From assembly GCA_023653785.1 (NCBI GenBank), contig JAMKCH010071773.1, positions 1 through 64,000 of the forward strand: a stretch of DNA of 64,000 nt, given 5' to 3'. This DNA comes from Ophioderma brevispina (lineage: Eukaryota > Echinodermata > Ophiuroidea > Amphilepidida > Ophiodermatidae). This document shows, in pieces, positions 53,441 through 64,000 of the stretch; positions within the stretch are counted from its first letter, which is position 1; the number at the start of each line of letters is the position of its first letter. The notes beneath the pieces are model-generated. The model saw only the letters and a program-made list of their open reading frames with translations. It made no database searches and had not been told where the DNA came from. The translations under genes and the position numbers were made by a program.

Positions 53441-55090
53441 CCTTCTTGGGGGGCCACTTGTATTCAAAGGTGGATATGAGCGTGAATGACAAGAAAAGCT
53501 GTAAAAAGGGTATGTCTTTTTTCCATATGCGAGGTACGCGCGTACACGTCGTTCGGGGGTCAAAAACAGCCAAAATATAGAAAAAGGGTATGTTTTTTCT
53601 TAACCTGAAATTGTCATGTTATATCTCATTATGCAGGGATCAAAATCATCCAAAATATTGTAATCGGAACTTGGGGAAGTAAAGCAAAGCAAGATAATGA
53701 AGGGTCATTTACGATTCAATGCACTGCGTACTTTTTGAGGATATTCATAAACAGATAAAAAATACTTGTTTAGGGTATATTGAGTTGAGTTTAGTCGGTT
53801 TTGAGTGAAAATACGTGTTTAGGGTGCATTTTGAAAGTGCATGTTTCACGCATCATATCCACCATTTGAAATACAAGTGCCCCCCCCCCCCCGGGCCTTC
53901 TTCCATTGTACAGAGACTACACCTCTGTACGAGTTCTTCAGTGATATCAGTAAAGGAACACTCACCTCGAGTAGAAACGATGTGAGTCTACCGCGTGTAG
54001 GAATGTATTTTGATATCATGCTTACTATTGAAAGGCATTTAATGCTGCAGTCAAAACTTACTGCAACCTGCTTATGGAAATACGGCTAAAATATGCTTTA
54101 TATTGCCATTTACGACGTGAAAACGCCCTGTGTTATCCAAGAATGTCACGAAATGGAATATACCAGGTTTATTGCGTCATTGAAGTGGAAGCTCATGTAG
54201 CCATTGGGTGTCCGACATGGTCAACGGAGAGCTGTGACTTACCATTGCCAAATCAACTACTGAATGCAACAGGGGACAAACAATAGACATGCTCTAGCTG
54301 AGATGTTTTAGTAACAATTCTCGAGTATAAAGAAACGTGAATAAGCTCATGGTATCCAAACACAGGTTACCTTAATAACGTGTTAAAACAATCCTATTGT
54401 TCCTGAAAATGTCCTGCTAATCCATCGACGTGTCATAGCGATAGCGATTGTGCGAAGGCAATTCTGCTGACTTCTGACCCATCTATCATGGGAAGTAAAA
54501 CCGCAAATTATAATGAAAAAAGATGTTATTGCAGTCATGTTTTATTATTTTCCCTTTACACATTGAGAATTTTGCGGAGTTAGGGGACTTCAGGTTGGCT
54601 TAAAGAGATGACAATTAACTGTTTATAATGAAATCTGAGAGTGATTATTGAATTTGCCATAATTGTTTGTATCACTAAGCAGAAGCAAATCTCTCCAGTG
54701 TAGCAATAATAGTGCAGAGGACACGATCATCTCTTCTATGTTTTACGGGGTGTCCAGAGCCTTTCACCCGTTCACGCTTCCCTGTCAGAAGAAAGCGGGT
54801 TCACCACATTCTCACAGTCTTTCTTTTGTCTTGTTCTCCTACTCATTTGATGTTGTGATAATCTGGCACAAAAAGCAATAAGGCAATAATTCTGTCTTTT
54901 TCAAACTCTCAGTACTTGCTATCATTTAGTAGAGTAACTCTAGAATTTAAAGCTCCTATTCACTTGAATGATCAGGAATTATAAATCGTCATTAACGATG
55001 CTCTAGAAAGCAGACATGCAAGTCGATAGGTGCATGTTGTATAATGTCACTACTTCGTTACTGTCAATAGACAAGACGGGAAAATCCTAC
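53441..55090. other. No gene seen
   Basis: It contains a C12 run at 53880. Frames of 70-90 residues on both strands have no recognisable domain. Confidence 0.4.
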
Positions 55091-55161
55091 TTAGCTCAAT
55101 TCACTGCGCGTTTGACTTAGACCAAGGGGTACCGGGTTCGAGACCCGGTCTCTACAGGGCA
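55091..55161 (+). mobile_element. tRNA-Trp-derived SINE, head fragment
   Basis: TAGCTCAATTCACTGCGCG, then ACCAAGGGGTACCGGGTTCG and AGACCCGG. Related to the fuller copy at 56187. The anticodon loop is damaged. Confidence 0.6.
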
Positions 55162-55900
55162 CAAACAAACCTCTCTATTGAAGCCTGTATAGCAGATTTT
55201 AGTGAAAAGTCACCGACGCTAGTCGCCGATTGCAATTCGCGCATGTGTAGTACATTCGGGTGACTGACCTAAGTATACACAGAACCGAATCTGTGTGTAC
55301 ATTGTACGTGTCATGCAAACCATGCTTGACCGCGCCCATAAACACGGTTCCCTGCATATAATTATGACAGCAATCAATACTCTCATTGCAAGCTATTGCA
55401 TTTCCCACTTCAAACTTGGTTCCACTGCTGGAAAATAGCCATGCATATTTGCTATGTCACCTTATTAAAATTATATGTCACCTTGCAATGATGACACTGT
55501 GGGTTCAGGAATGATCTAAGTAATACCGACACACATCTACATTGTATCGCGCATAATCTACCATTATTTAGGAGTACTTTTTCAACCCTCAATTTCCGGG
55601 ATTGACTCATGGCGCACCGGTACTGACATAAAAACAACACAAACACTGAACAACGGAAAGTCTTATTTAAATTCTGTTTTCAGCTTCCGATAGCCGAGAT
55701 CATACCGGATTTTCCTATTATCATTGCGCATATAATTTTTACCACCTGAGGTCTAAAAAAGTCTCTCGAACGTCATGAACACACAATACAGAATTTCAAA
55801 ATCTCCCCAAGCTGTATCGCAAATATGACGTCACCATTCAGTAATGAGAGTAATGAGCGGCGCTCTTCATTTGTAAAATGTATTGAAAGAAGTGTGTACG

Positions 55901-55996
55901 TGCAGGGCCGAGAAATAAATCGCTGGTATACCTCGGAGAGGAATTGGATGATGGTTGGCGTCAATCCACCATTACCTGAGCTGTCCGTTTCAATTT
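55901..55996 (+). mobile_element. tRNA-Trp-derived SINE, body fragment
   Basis: GCAGGGCCGAGAAATAAATC, GGAATTGGATGATGGTTGGC and CCACCATTACCTGAGC match the body of the copy at 56187. The head is absent. Confidence 0.65.
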
Positions 55997-56186
55997 GGTG
56001 ACATCGGTGTTTCTTGGGGTTCCCCGTTATCAGAAAGCTCGAGTCGATGGTAGTACTGAGAGTGAGTTAGTAAAATGCATGCAATTACATACCATATATT
56101 AAGGAAGCAGGTGTTTAAGACACTGAATGTGCCTTTTCAGGAAGGAAAGCAATGTCACGAGGTATAAGTTCGCTAGCGTCAATAGA

Positions 56187-56341
56187 CCTAGCTCTATTCA
56201 CTGCGCGTTCGACTCCAGACCAAGGTGTTCCGGGTTCGAGTCCCGCTCTCGGCAGGCCCGAGAAATAAGTCGCTGGTTCGGTGAGGAATTAGATGATGGT
56301 TCGGCGTCAATCTGCCATCACCCGAGCGGTCCATTTGAATA
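56187..56341 (+). mobile_element. tRNA-Trp-derived SINE, head plus body
   Basis: The head is TAGCTCTATTCACTGCGCG, then TTCGACTCCAGACC (CCA anticodon position, as in tRNA-Trp) and GGGTTCGAGTCCCG (box B). The body is GAGAAATAAGTCGCTGG, GATGATGGTTCGGCGTCAAT and CATCACCCGAGCGGTCC. No 3' microsatellite is evident. Confidence 0.7.
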
Positions 56342-57004
56342 GACCTGACGGTGAATTATTCATTCAAACATGATAATCTTTGGTAAGTGTTAGGCCTACT
56401 GGGTTATTATGTTATTATGTTTTTTAGTTTTGGGGGATGTCCGTGTCTGGCCTTTTGGCCTTTTGTTCATCTCCATCATGTTGTATTGTTTGTTCCTTTT
56501 AACTCTGTATATATTTTTGCATGGAAATAAAGATTATGTATACAAATAGGCTTACCAAGATTTATAAATGATATGGGGGGGGGGGGGGGAGCGGGAGTAT
56601 ATATTACTTCATGTATATTTAGACAGCCATTACAAACAAGATCGAAACTAACGTGTAAATTGGCTGGTAAACTGGAGATTTTGCAATGCAAATAATTCTC
56701 ATTTCAGTAATTACCTTGAAAATATTATATTTTTTATATTTAGAATAAAGAATGGTGAGCCCGAATGCATGATTCTACCAGTTATAACAGGTTCCTGCTA
56801 TGTGAATTGGGTCATTAATACATGCGGGAATCAAGTAAACGATACGCAGCCGAGTAAATGTAGTGAATACAAAGAGATATAATTATTTATCACGTTGGTT
56901 TATATATGTGGCTTTGTTTTAAAACAAAATATTGATATTCATTACAAATTTCACACAGGGTTATTATTGAATGTGAGCAGACAAAAATATTAGTGTTATC
57001 TGGT

Positions 57005-57306
57005 TACTGTATATCTTATACTCAAAGGTAAATCATTATACAGGGTGTATCTGGTTAATGTATGCCTATCTACTCAAAGCTAGATCATTGTACTCTGGTT
57101 ACGTAATACATTTTACTCAAAGCTAAATCATTGTAAGGGTGTTGCTTGGTTATTGTATATCTTCTACTCAAAACTAAATCATTATACAGGGTGTTAATTG
57201 GTACTGTATACCATCTACTCAAAGCTAAATCATTGTACATGGTGTTAGCTGACACGATTATTGTATAGCATCTACTCAAAGCGAAATCATTGTACAGGAT
57301 GTTTCA
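57005..57306. repeat. Tandem repeat, about 58-bp unit, five to six copies
   Basis: Unit: CTACTCAAAGCTAAATCATT, then GTACAGGGTGT and TGGTTATTGTATA. Copies differ by small substitutions and indels. Confidence 0.88.
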
Positions 57307-57422
57307 TATTGAAATAATTCAAACAGGTTCACCATCGAACAAAAACTGAATAATATGTTTTCGTATTACCTAGTACCCAAAACACTGAATAACATTGGAT
57401 CTCCTATTCTTGGCGGACATCG

Positions 57423-57496
57423 CGTGTGTGTGTGTGTGTGTGTGTGAGCGTGTGTGTGTGCGCGTGTAGGTGTGTGTGTGTGTGTGTGTGTGTGGT
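57423..57496. repeat. (GT)n microsatellite
   Basis: About 74 bp of GTGTGT with GAGC and GCGC interruptions. Confidence 0.95.
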
Positions 57497-57689
57497 TGCA
57501 CCCTTAAATTTCGGCGCAGCACCTCAATTGCGTTAACATAGGATATAATAAAGTATCCATCCATTGTCAAAATAAATACTACCTCAACATACTTATTAGA
57601 AGCTTGAAATATTTTGTTTTTTTAATTTTTTACCTGGATGTAAAAAGACCTAAAAAAATATTGATGTACATCAGAATCAATAATAGCCT

Positions 57690-57965
57690 GTAAATAAATG
57701 TAATAACCTGTAAATAAATAAACAAAGTGTATAGCAGTAATGTTCAAATCTTAATTACAAATCATCACATTCAATTTACCTGCAATACATGTAATAACTA
57801 CAAGTAAATTGCATGGTAATTTACCTGCAGCACATGGAATAACTACAATTATTAAATAACATATTTACCTGCAGTACTTGGCCTGCAGTACTTGGCATAA
57901 CTACAAGTAAATAACGTGGTAATTTACCTGCAGTGCATGGCATAACTACAGGTAATTGTAGTTAT
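57690..57965. repeat. Tandem repeat around TTACCTGCAGTACATGG
   Basis: Units of about 60 bp contain TTTACCTGCAGTACTTGG, CATAACTACAAGTAAATAAC and GTGGTAA. The last unit is inverted (ACAGGTAATTGTAGTTATG), forming a short hairpin. Confidence 0.8.
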
Positions 57966-58449
57966 GTTATTACTTTCTTCCTTGATATAAATTTATAAAC
58001 ACGGTACATCTATTTGCAGTCGATGTTTTCCACATCAGAAATAAATTTAAAAAAAAAAGATTGGTAGAGGTATAAAGTTGTTCCAGAAGAAGGATGAACC
58101 ATGGTGGTAAAAAGGAGCATTAACCCCGTATCTGTGTTTAATGTTAAGATATTCCCTCATTTCGTGATTAGCAGTTTAGCCTTTCACACAATGTCATTTC
58201 ATGCAATAAACAAATGAGTTTTGAAATGTCCAAAATAATTGCACAATTTCATTTATCACATGAAAAAACATTAAGTCCTTATAAACTGTATTATAAAAGT
58301 CCTTTTAATACAGTTTACTCTATCTATATAGAATTGTCCTCTCCGCTGGGATGATGTATAGTATCCAGATTTCAAAGGCGTTATAGTTCAACCGGATGAT
58401 GGGCTTTCAAGGAGAAGATTTTAGAATGGTAGCCTAGCCCTCTTGTCGA

Positions 58450-59045
58450 TTTGTACTCCACAGTTAGCTACCTCATACGCCCCAAAATAGGATACATTGC
58501 ATATTTTCCATCTCAGCTTTGTGATTCAATTCATATACCCAAATCCCAGGTGATGATTTCAAAACCTATTTCAGATAATTCGCAAATGATTCGATCCTAT
58601 CGGTGCCATCATTCGCAAATGACATTTCTTTTCGCACGTATGCTGACGATATTCAGCATGTTCAGCTACATGTTGATTTTAATTCTAAAGTTATTGTTGA
58701 AAGCAAAGATGGATTTGCAAGTTTACATCAGGTATTGCCAAGATTAATGAATGAACGGCGGCTAATAAGCTTCGGTTGAACTAGGACAAAACAGAAATTA
58801 TTCTTTTTGCGGTCTTGTATACATCGAACCTGATGTAGCATTACATCTACCTCGAAATCATTTGTTAGAGATGTAATCTGGAAGATCATCTCAACAAGCC
58901 TGTTTGTTGTGCAGTCACTTATCATTCGAACGTTAAAGTACACACTTGTCATTTTCACAAAATGCTTCGCAACAGCCGTCCTTTCCCATTCTTGATTGTG
59001 CATCTTGCTGGGATTGGTATTGTGAAGTATTTGCTAGTACTTGCT
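58450..59045 (+). pseudogene. LINE reverse transcriptase fragment (YADD region)
   Basis: From about 58636 the frame reads RTYADDIQHVQLHVDFNSK, the catalytic YADD box and the following block. A later frame holds RTKQKLFFL/DKTEIILF-like residues and a degraded C-terminal part to about 59030. CR1/L2-like. Several stops; 5' and 3' ends not found. Confidence 0.6.
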
Positions 59046-59174
59046 AGTACATGACTGAAAGTTGCTTGTCATCACTCTTGCCAACCATGTAATCAAAGTG
59101 CATGAAAAACAACTCAAAATTCCACATTTGAAAAATGTACAAATACCTGTCCTTGATACTTATCCAAAGAAAAC

Positions 59175-59353
59175 AGGGGTCGTTCGCAAAAACCCAGTAG
59201 TAAATTTTTTTTTTACGTGCTTCTAATCATACCTGATGGTTGGACCAATTTATCAAAAGCACTGTGTAAACTGCTATAAAACGATAATTGTAGGACATAC
59301 GCCATGAGTTAGTATTCACGTAGTGTTACACATGAGTTGGCGAACGGACCCCT
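59175..59353. mobile_element. MITE with AGGGGTCCGTTCGC-type TIRs, copy 2
   Basis: The left end is AGGGGTCGTTCGCAAAAACC and the reverse complement of the right end AGGGGTCCGTTCGCCAACTC. The interior matches copy 1 at 16042-16214. Confidence 0.65.
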
Positions 59354-60600
59354 GTATCTTAACCTCTCCGTGCTGGGCAATTGTTTATAAAGTTATAACA
59401 CATAAGTAAGAGACATTTGAGACAGTTGCCAAAATTTACAGATCATTTGGGAAACCATCTAAAAAAAACCCAAAAAACAAAGACTAGGCGCGGGTTGGGA
59501 CTCATTCATGCAATTTAGGCTGAATTTGAATAGGTCACGAAAATAAATAATTTGAAAGTTTTAACCCAAAAAATCCCAAAATTGAAAAAAATTATGCGGG
59601 GCATCGACATCACAGGGAGAGAGTTATTAAAACTCGTACTAGCCCTACACCACTAAATTAACGTCCACCACAGTAAAGTTTATGAAAAAACTGGCAAATT
59701 GGGCCATGTTGTAGTTTCACATTTAAACTACTCACAGAGGAAATACACAAGTATCATACAAAGATCATTAAGCAAATGCCCCACCCAGCACGAGATGCTC
59801 TTTAGTCGGTGCAGCTGACGATAGGTCAAAATCGCCAATCGAGGTCGGAATGCAAACTGATGACGGCGGAGTAAAAACTCCTTCAAATTTCGCTGTCACA
59901 GCCAATTCAATTTAAGAAAGAAAAGAAAATACCAGTCCACCTGTCAATCATGAAAATTACATCACTTTATAACCATAACTAGTGAATGTTCGACATTTTT
60001 AAAGCGTTTAGTTAGTGTGTATAACCTGCTAATAGGCAAAACTATGATACACACTAAAAACGCCAAGTCCAACTATGCACCAAAAAAAATGGGGTCAACA
60101 ATTATGACCACAAAAGGGTAGTTCGACCACATTTTTGAACAAAAAGTGGTTCTAAAGTTTTAACCCAATTTTTAGTCAGTGCATAGTTTGACTCAAAACG
60201 GGGCTCAAAAAATGATCCCCGTGTGAAAATTTTAGGGTGTAGCAAAGAAGAACAAGACAAGAAGGGAAAAAGAAAATAAGACTAAAGAGCCAGCAAGTGT
60301 GGATACCCAATGGGATTAGAGAAAGAAGATCTGGACGCCTAGGTGTTGGATCTTGTGTCTGTTCTTTTTCTGGCAAACACTCATAACTCCAAGACCGTCA
60401 CAATGGATTTTGAAAAAAGACAAGCAAGCAGATACATTGACCACTAATTACCCAGTACAGCCATACGGGGGTCAAATGTTCATTCTTCTTCTTTCTGGCA
60501 AAACTTTACCAAAAAAGTTCTCACATGCTGGTCCCGATTCCACACCAGTCAGTCACACAGAGTCACAAGAACCCCTGAACCCCTCATATAGGGTGTTAAC
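59354..60600. other. No gene seen
   Basis: AT-rich, with no recognised frame or element up to the RGGTCA arrays. Confidence 0.4.
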
Positions 60601-60645
60601 AATTTGACCATAGGGGTCAACTAGGGTCAATAGAGGTCATATTCT
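60600..60645 (+). promoter_or_regulatory. RGGTCA half-site array, 10-bp period
   Basis: GGGTCA at 60614, GGGTCA at 60624 and AGGTCA at 60634: three direct half-sites, each separated by four bases (DR4), with an inverted TTGACC just before. RGGTCA is the core site of nuclear receptors. Binding is not shown by sequence alone. Confidence 0.4.
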
Positions 60646-60904
60646 CTTTAACCCCTTTTTTACTTCTTCTCTCACGCAGTTCGTATGTGTTTAGCAATGT
60701 TATTCAGGTCAATGCTTGGCAGTACCTGGGCATATATATCAAATGGGGTTTTCGCAAATTTTGACAAAGATTAAAAAAATGGGCAGTTTCTAACCCCTGT
60801 AAATATTCAAAATGCTTCTTGATATTGCAAGGTTGGTTCATCTCAACCAGAACTCGTCAGAAGAACCTTTTATCCGAGTGTCATAAGGTGGTTTGTTCCA
60901 ATGT

Positions 60905-60945
60905 AGATTGGGGTCAAGGTCATGCAGGGTCATACAGGTCAGTCT
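60905..60945 (+). promoter_or_regulatory. RGGTCA half-site cluster
   Basis: GGGTCA 60911, AGGTCA 60917, GGGTCA 60927 and AGGTCA 60936: four half-sites in 31 bp with spacers 0, 4 and 3. Confidence 0.4.
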
Positions 60946-61199
60946 CTCTAACCCTTTTTGCTGTTTCTGCGTAAATTTGAGGTAATACCAATGCGGACCT
61001 TGGGTCAACAGTCTGAGTGTATTATCCAATTCGACATTTTTCTTCTTTTTGGACTTGATTATAATATTAGTATTGGTGTACATGCTTTCATTATGATGCT
61101 GTGATATCGCACAATATCCATTAGTCTTAGTTGATTGAACTCACAACAGATAGTGTGTACTTGGTTGGGGTCAAACCTTGTTTTTTTCTGTTTTAGTCC

Positions 61200-61278
61200 T
61201 TTGTGTGTGTGTGTGTGGGGGGGGTATGTGTGTGTATGTGTCTGTGTGCATGTGTATGATTTTGTGTGTGTGAGTTAA
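61200..61278. repeat. (TG)n microsatellite
   Basis: TGTGTGTGTGTGTG with a G8 interruption and TATG units. Confidence 0.93.
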
Positions 61279-64000
61279 AATGCTTTTGTTCATGTACTTT
61301 AAATGTATATATTGTTAATAAAAAAGTATTTTTTTATGAATAGTGGTTTTGAAAATTGAAAAATAATCGTCAATAGACTGTCCTCATGAACATCTTTAAG
61401 TTTTGCAGATATCATTTCTTCAACAAATTAGACCTGCATTAATCGAGGAGACCGATTATATATAAAGAAAAAAATCTTTCATTCAATTCAAATATGTAAA
61501 GTGTCTTGCACTTAAAATCCGAATCTGATGTCTTTGGTAATATCATCATAATAAACATTTAACACATGACAATTTAAAAAAAAATAGCAGACGAGGGATT
61601 TGAGGAACTTGAAAGGAACAATCACCTTGTAACACTGTAATCATAACCATAATCTTCTGCATCATTTGTGGTAAAAAAAACACACAAAGGCGGCCAAGCT
61701 TAGAAAAACAATAAGGTTAATCAAAATATGTCATATCAGTTATACACTATGCAAATCGCAAGCCGATTTCGATGATCTTATGGCCCATACATGACAATTT
61801 TCAATACACACAATTCACCGTTACTCGTACAAATATTTCAGACACAATAATTCAGTTTTGGATGAGAAATTATTGCTTACTAACATATTAAAGATTTTGA
61901 ATTTTCTGGCAAGGTTTCTTGATTACTTGTCATAAAAATGGCTACCATCATCTAAAGAAAGCGAGGTTTCTTTGCTTTTCAAATTAAAAGTAATACCATG
62001 AGGGGTTATCGGGCAAGATCCCTCTGAAAGGATCAGCCACTGTACAACCTAAACGAAAAATAGGCATGAAAATAAGTATCCGGCATAAAGGATTTATACA
62101 TTTTTTTCACCATCTAAAATTTAGAACTTGTGTCATCTATCAAGATGCCTTCCAAAGAGTCCCCGTAACAAAGTAGGTCATACGGGCACAGTTTGGCCAG
62201 GTTTCAAAACAGTGCACAGAGTAATGATAATGCAAACAAGAATAGTCTTTAAAAAAAGACAAGCATCGCTGAGCTAGTGTTTGACAGCGGTAGGACATGA
62301 CAACCTAACAGCAACAGCGAATTCAAAATCTAAGGAAAAATTGTATAGCAAAATCTTGTATATTTATTGACCTCCTGGTAAGGTAACAATAGTCATATCT
62401 CTGAATTTGACTAATTAAACGTCTTTCAATTGTATGCAAATCTTTCAAACACCGTGGAACAATTTCAGCATCCATTATTATTTGTTATTGCAGTATGTGG
62501 CATTTATTGTTTATTAAATAGAATGAGATATTTACATTGCGCATGATACCTATCTGCCATGCTTGTGATGTTATATTGACAGTCCTATGATTGCAATCAT
62601 ATTACTGAAACATCCCAAATATATCAGTGTAATAAGTTTAGTCACATACAGTAATGACCTTTAAACCTTGAGTATGTTGTCTTTAAAATTATTAACATAA
62701 TAGGGGGAAAAGTTCTAGAGCTGGCATACATGATGCGTCATTGATCGCATAACTTTCACTACACAAAAGAGTTACAACCAAACTATTTACAATCGCTAGA
62801 ACGCTCCATATGCGAACTCTCTGACGCGCATAAAAGGAGTTTCCATGTTGTACCTAAGACAAAGTTTGTGACAATTGGACTTCCATTTCCATTCAGGTGA
62901 TAGTTCGTGGAAGATCTGCAGGGAAAGATATCTCATCTATACCATTTATGGAGTGTGTTAGAAATATTGTTGGAATATAAGTAAGTACCTTCATACTATA
63001 GGATGTATACATTTTCAAGACACGTTTTACTGAAACTACAGATTGATTAAAATATGAGCGAATTGCTGTACACTGCTATCCGATCCGTCAACAGATTCAA
63101 AATCGACACATTCCTTATGTGTTGGTAAGGTACTCCTTACAAGTGTCTCATATTCAGTTAATTCCTGCTTTTCTTTCACTGTGTCAATGTACAATTTTGG
63201 TCATTGGCCAAAGTAACGCATAAATATAACATTAACTCATCGACAGTTACCAAAAATACAGGTATGATAATGTCACTCTCACTAAGACTATTAATTTTAG
63301 AATAGTCCATAAAAAAAAAAACAACCAACGACAAAACAGTTAGGTGTTTTGAATCTCACTCCATGATGCAATAGGCAATTATGCCTATACCGTACTGTAC
63401 AAAACACACATCAGTAACTTAGGGATAAAATGTGTTCCAAAGTTTAAGAAGCGGCATCAAGACAGTTCATCAATCAATCAAAAAATTTCTCCTAAGTACT
63501 AATGCTATATGGGCTAGAATGAGCATTAAAGTCTAGGGTTTTATGTGTTATAAGGCCGACCCCTCAACCCACAAAACCCTCCCTACAAAACCCAACAATC
63601 AGAGATTTCCCTAGGAGGACGCCCTCAATTTCCAAAAAAATCGTGTTTTTTGGCATGTACATAATGCTTGTCGCATAGACTAATCACTGTTGAAATTGGC
63701 TAAGCTGAAATCGAATTCTTTCCTATAGAAAATCACACTTTTGTTATAAAATTCGTCGATCCAGAAATAAATTTTTTGTTATAGCATCCGTATCCTGATG
63801 GGGGGGGGGGGGGGTGGGGGGGGGGTACGTAATACCTACACACTAACTGTTTACTGTCATCAAAACGAAAAAACCCGATTCATTTCATATTGGAATTGTA
63901 GCATTTTAGGTTACTATCTTAGTTCTAGTTGACTATTTTTCATTATTATACAGCAAAAATAATATTTTCGAAATCTCTGAGCAGCCTTTGTTAAGATAGG
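61279..64000. other. No gene seen at right end
   Basis: AT-rich. The one exon-like object, at 62897-62980 (strong acceptor, GTAAGT donor), ends in a stop codon and matches nothing. A G-rich run lies at 63797-63826. No kinase or phosphatase sequence was recognised. Confidence 0.4.

Noticed and set aside
53841..54286. Two consecutive plus-strand frames of 70-82 residues
   Set aside because: No family resemblance; the first begins across a C-run. Not enough evidence for a gene.
57370..57570. Frame rich in His-Thr
   Set aside because: It is a translation of the GT microsatellite.
58728..59003. 91-residue minus-strand frame
   Set aside because: It is the antisense shadow of the LINE reverse-transcriptase fragment on the plus strand.
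62897..62980. Exon-like object with TTTCCATTCAG acceptor and GTAAGT donor near the right end
   Set aside because: The only open frame ends in a stop immediately before the donor and matches no domain. It may be an untranslated exon but cannot be supported.
63797..63826. G-quadruplex-like G-run as a regulatory element
   Set aside because: A simple homopolymer-rich run; similar runs at 41810, 51507, 56575 and C-runs elsewhere suggest ordinary low-complexity sequence.

Overview
This window looks like genomic DNA of an invertebrate deuterostome, most likely an echinoderm or a close relative such as a hemichordate. It is AT-rich and dominated by non-coding DNA. Split genes have GT-AG introns of 0.1 to several kb. 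The transposable elements are typical of marine deuterostomes: DIRS-like tyrosine-recombinase retroelements, CR1/L2-like and RTE-like LINEs, tRNA-derived SINEs with an ATT tail, a Helitron, MITEs and foldback elements. The two genes are a single-exon Toll-like receptor and a large Ig/EGF/fibronectin-III receptor. The species assignment is inference; no database search was possible.

Layout. Bases 1-2.3 kb hold the 3' part of a decayed DIRS-like retrotransposon (RNase H region, then a tyrosine recombinase end). At 3.2-8.4 kb lie two decayed LINEs on opposite strands, the second interrupted by a 687-bp TIR element. At 9.3-13.9 kb (minus strand) is a Toll-like receptor split in two by a 5'-truncated LINE; its 3' end has also been duplicated. 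At 14-21 kb there are MITEs, a tRNA-Arg-like sequence and a tandem duplication of a unit of about 1.6 kb that starts and ends with long palindromes.

From 21.9 to 51.9 kb (plus strand) runs a single large receptor gene. Its recognisable exons are one Ig-like, six EGF-like, eight FN3-type (one FN3 domain is split over two exons), a linker, a membrane-proximal module like that of R2B receptor tyrosine phosphatases, and a transmembrane segment. No kinase or phosphatase domain was found before the window ends. About half of these exons carry small frameshifts, so the gene is either a decaying paralogue or poorly polished sequence. Its introns hold an RTE LINE with nested MITE and SINE, a 1.1-kb foldback element, a minisatellite, copies of an unclassified repeat and a perfect-looking hairpin. 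Bases 52-64 kb contain tRNA-Trp-derived SINEs, LINE fragments, tandem repeats and microsatellites, with no convincing gene.

The most unusual patterns are: (1) three insertions, each flanked by 224-330-bp near-identical direct duplications and each abutting a pure A-run of 20-25; (2) arrays of RGGTCA nuclear-receptor half-sites at a strict 10-bp period inside repeats; (3) a receptor ectodomain combining Tie-like EGF modules with an R2B-phosphatase-like juxtamembrane module, built from repeated EGF-FN3-FN3 exon blocks; (4) a SINE and a LINE in the same window sharing the same 3' tail.
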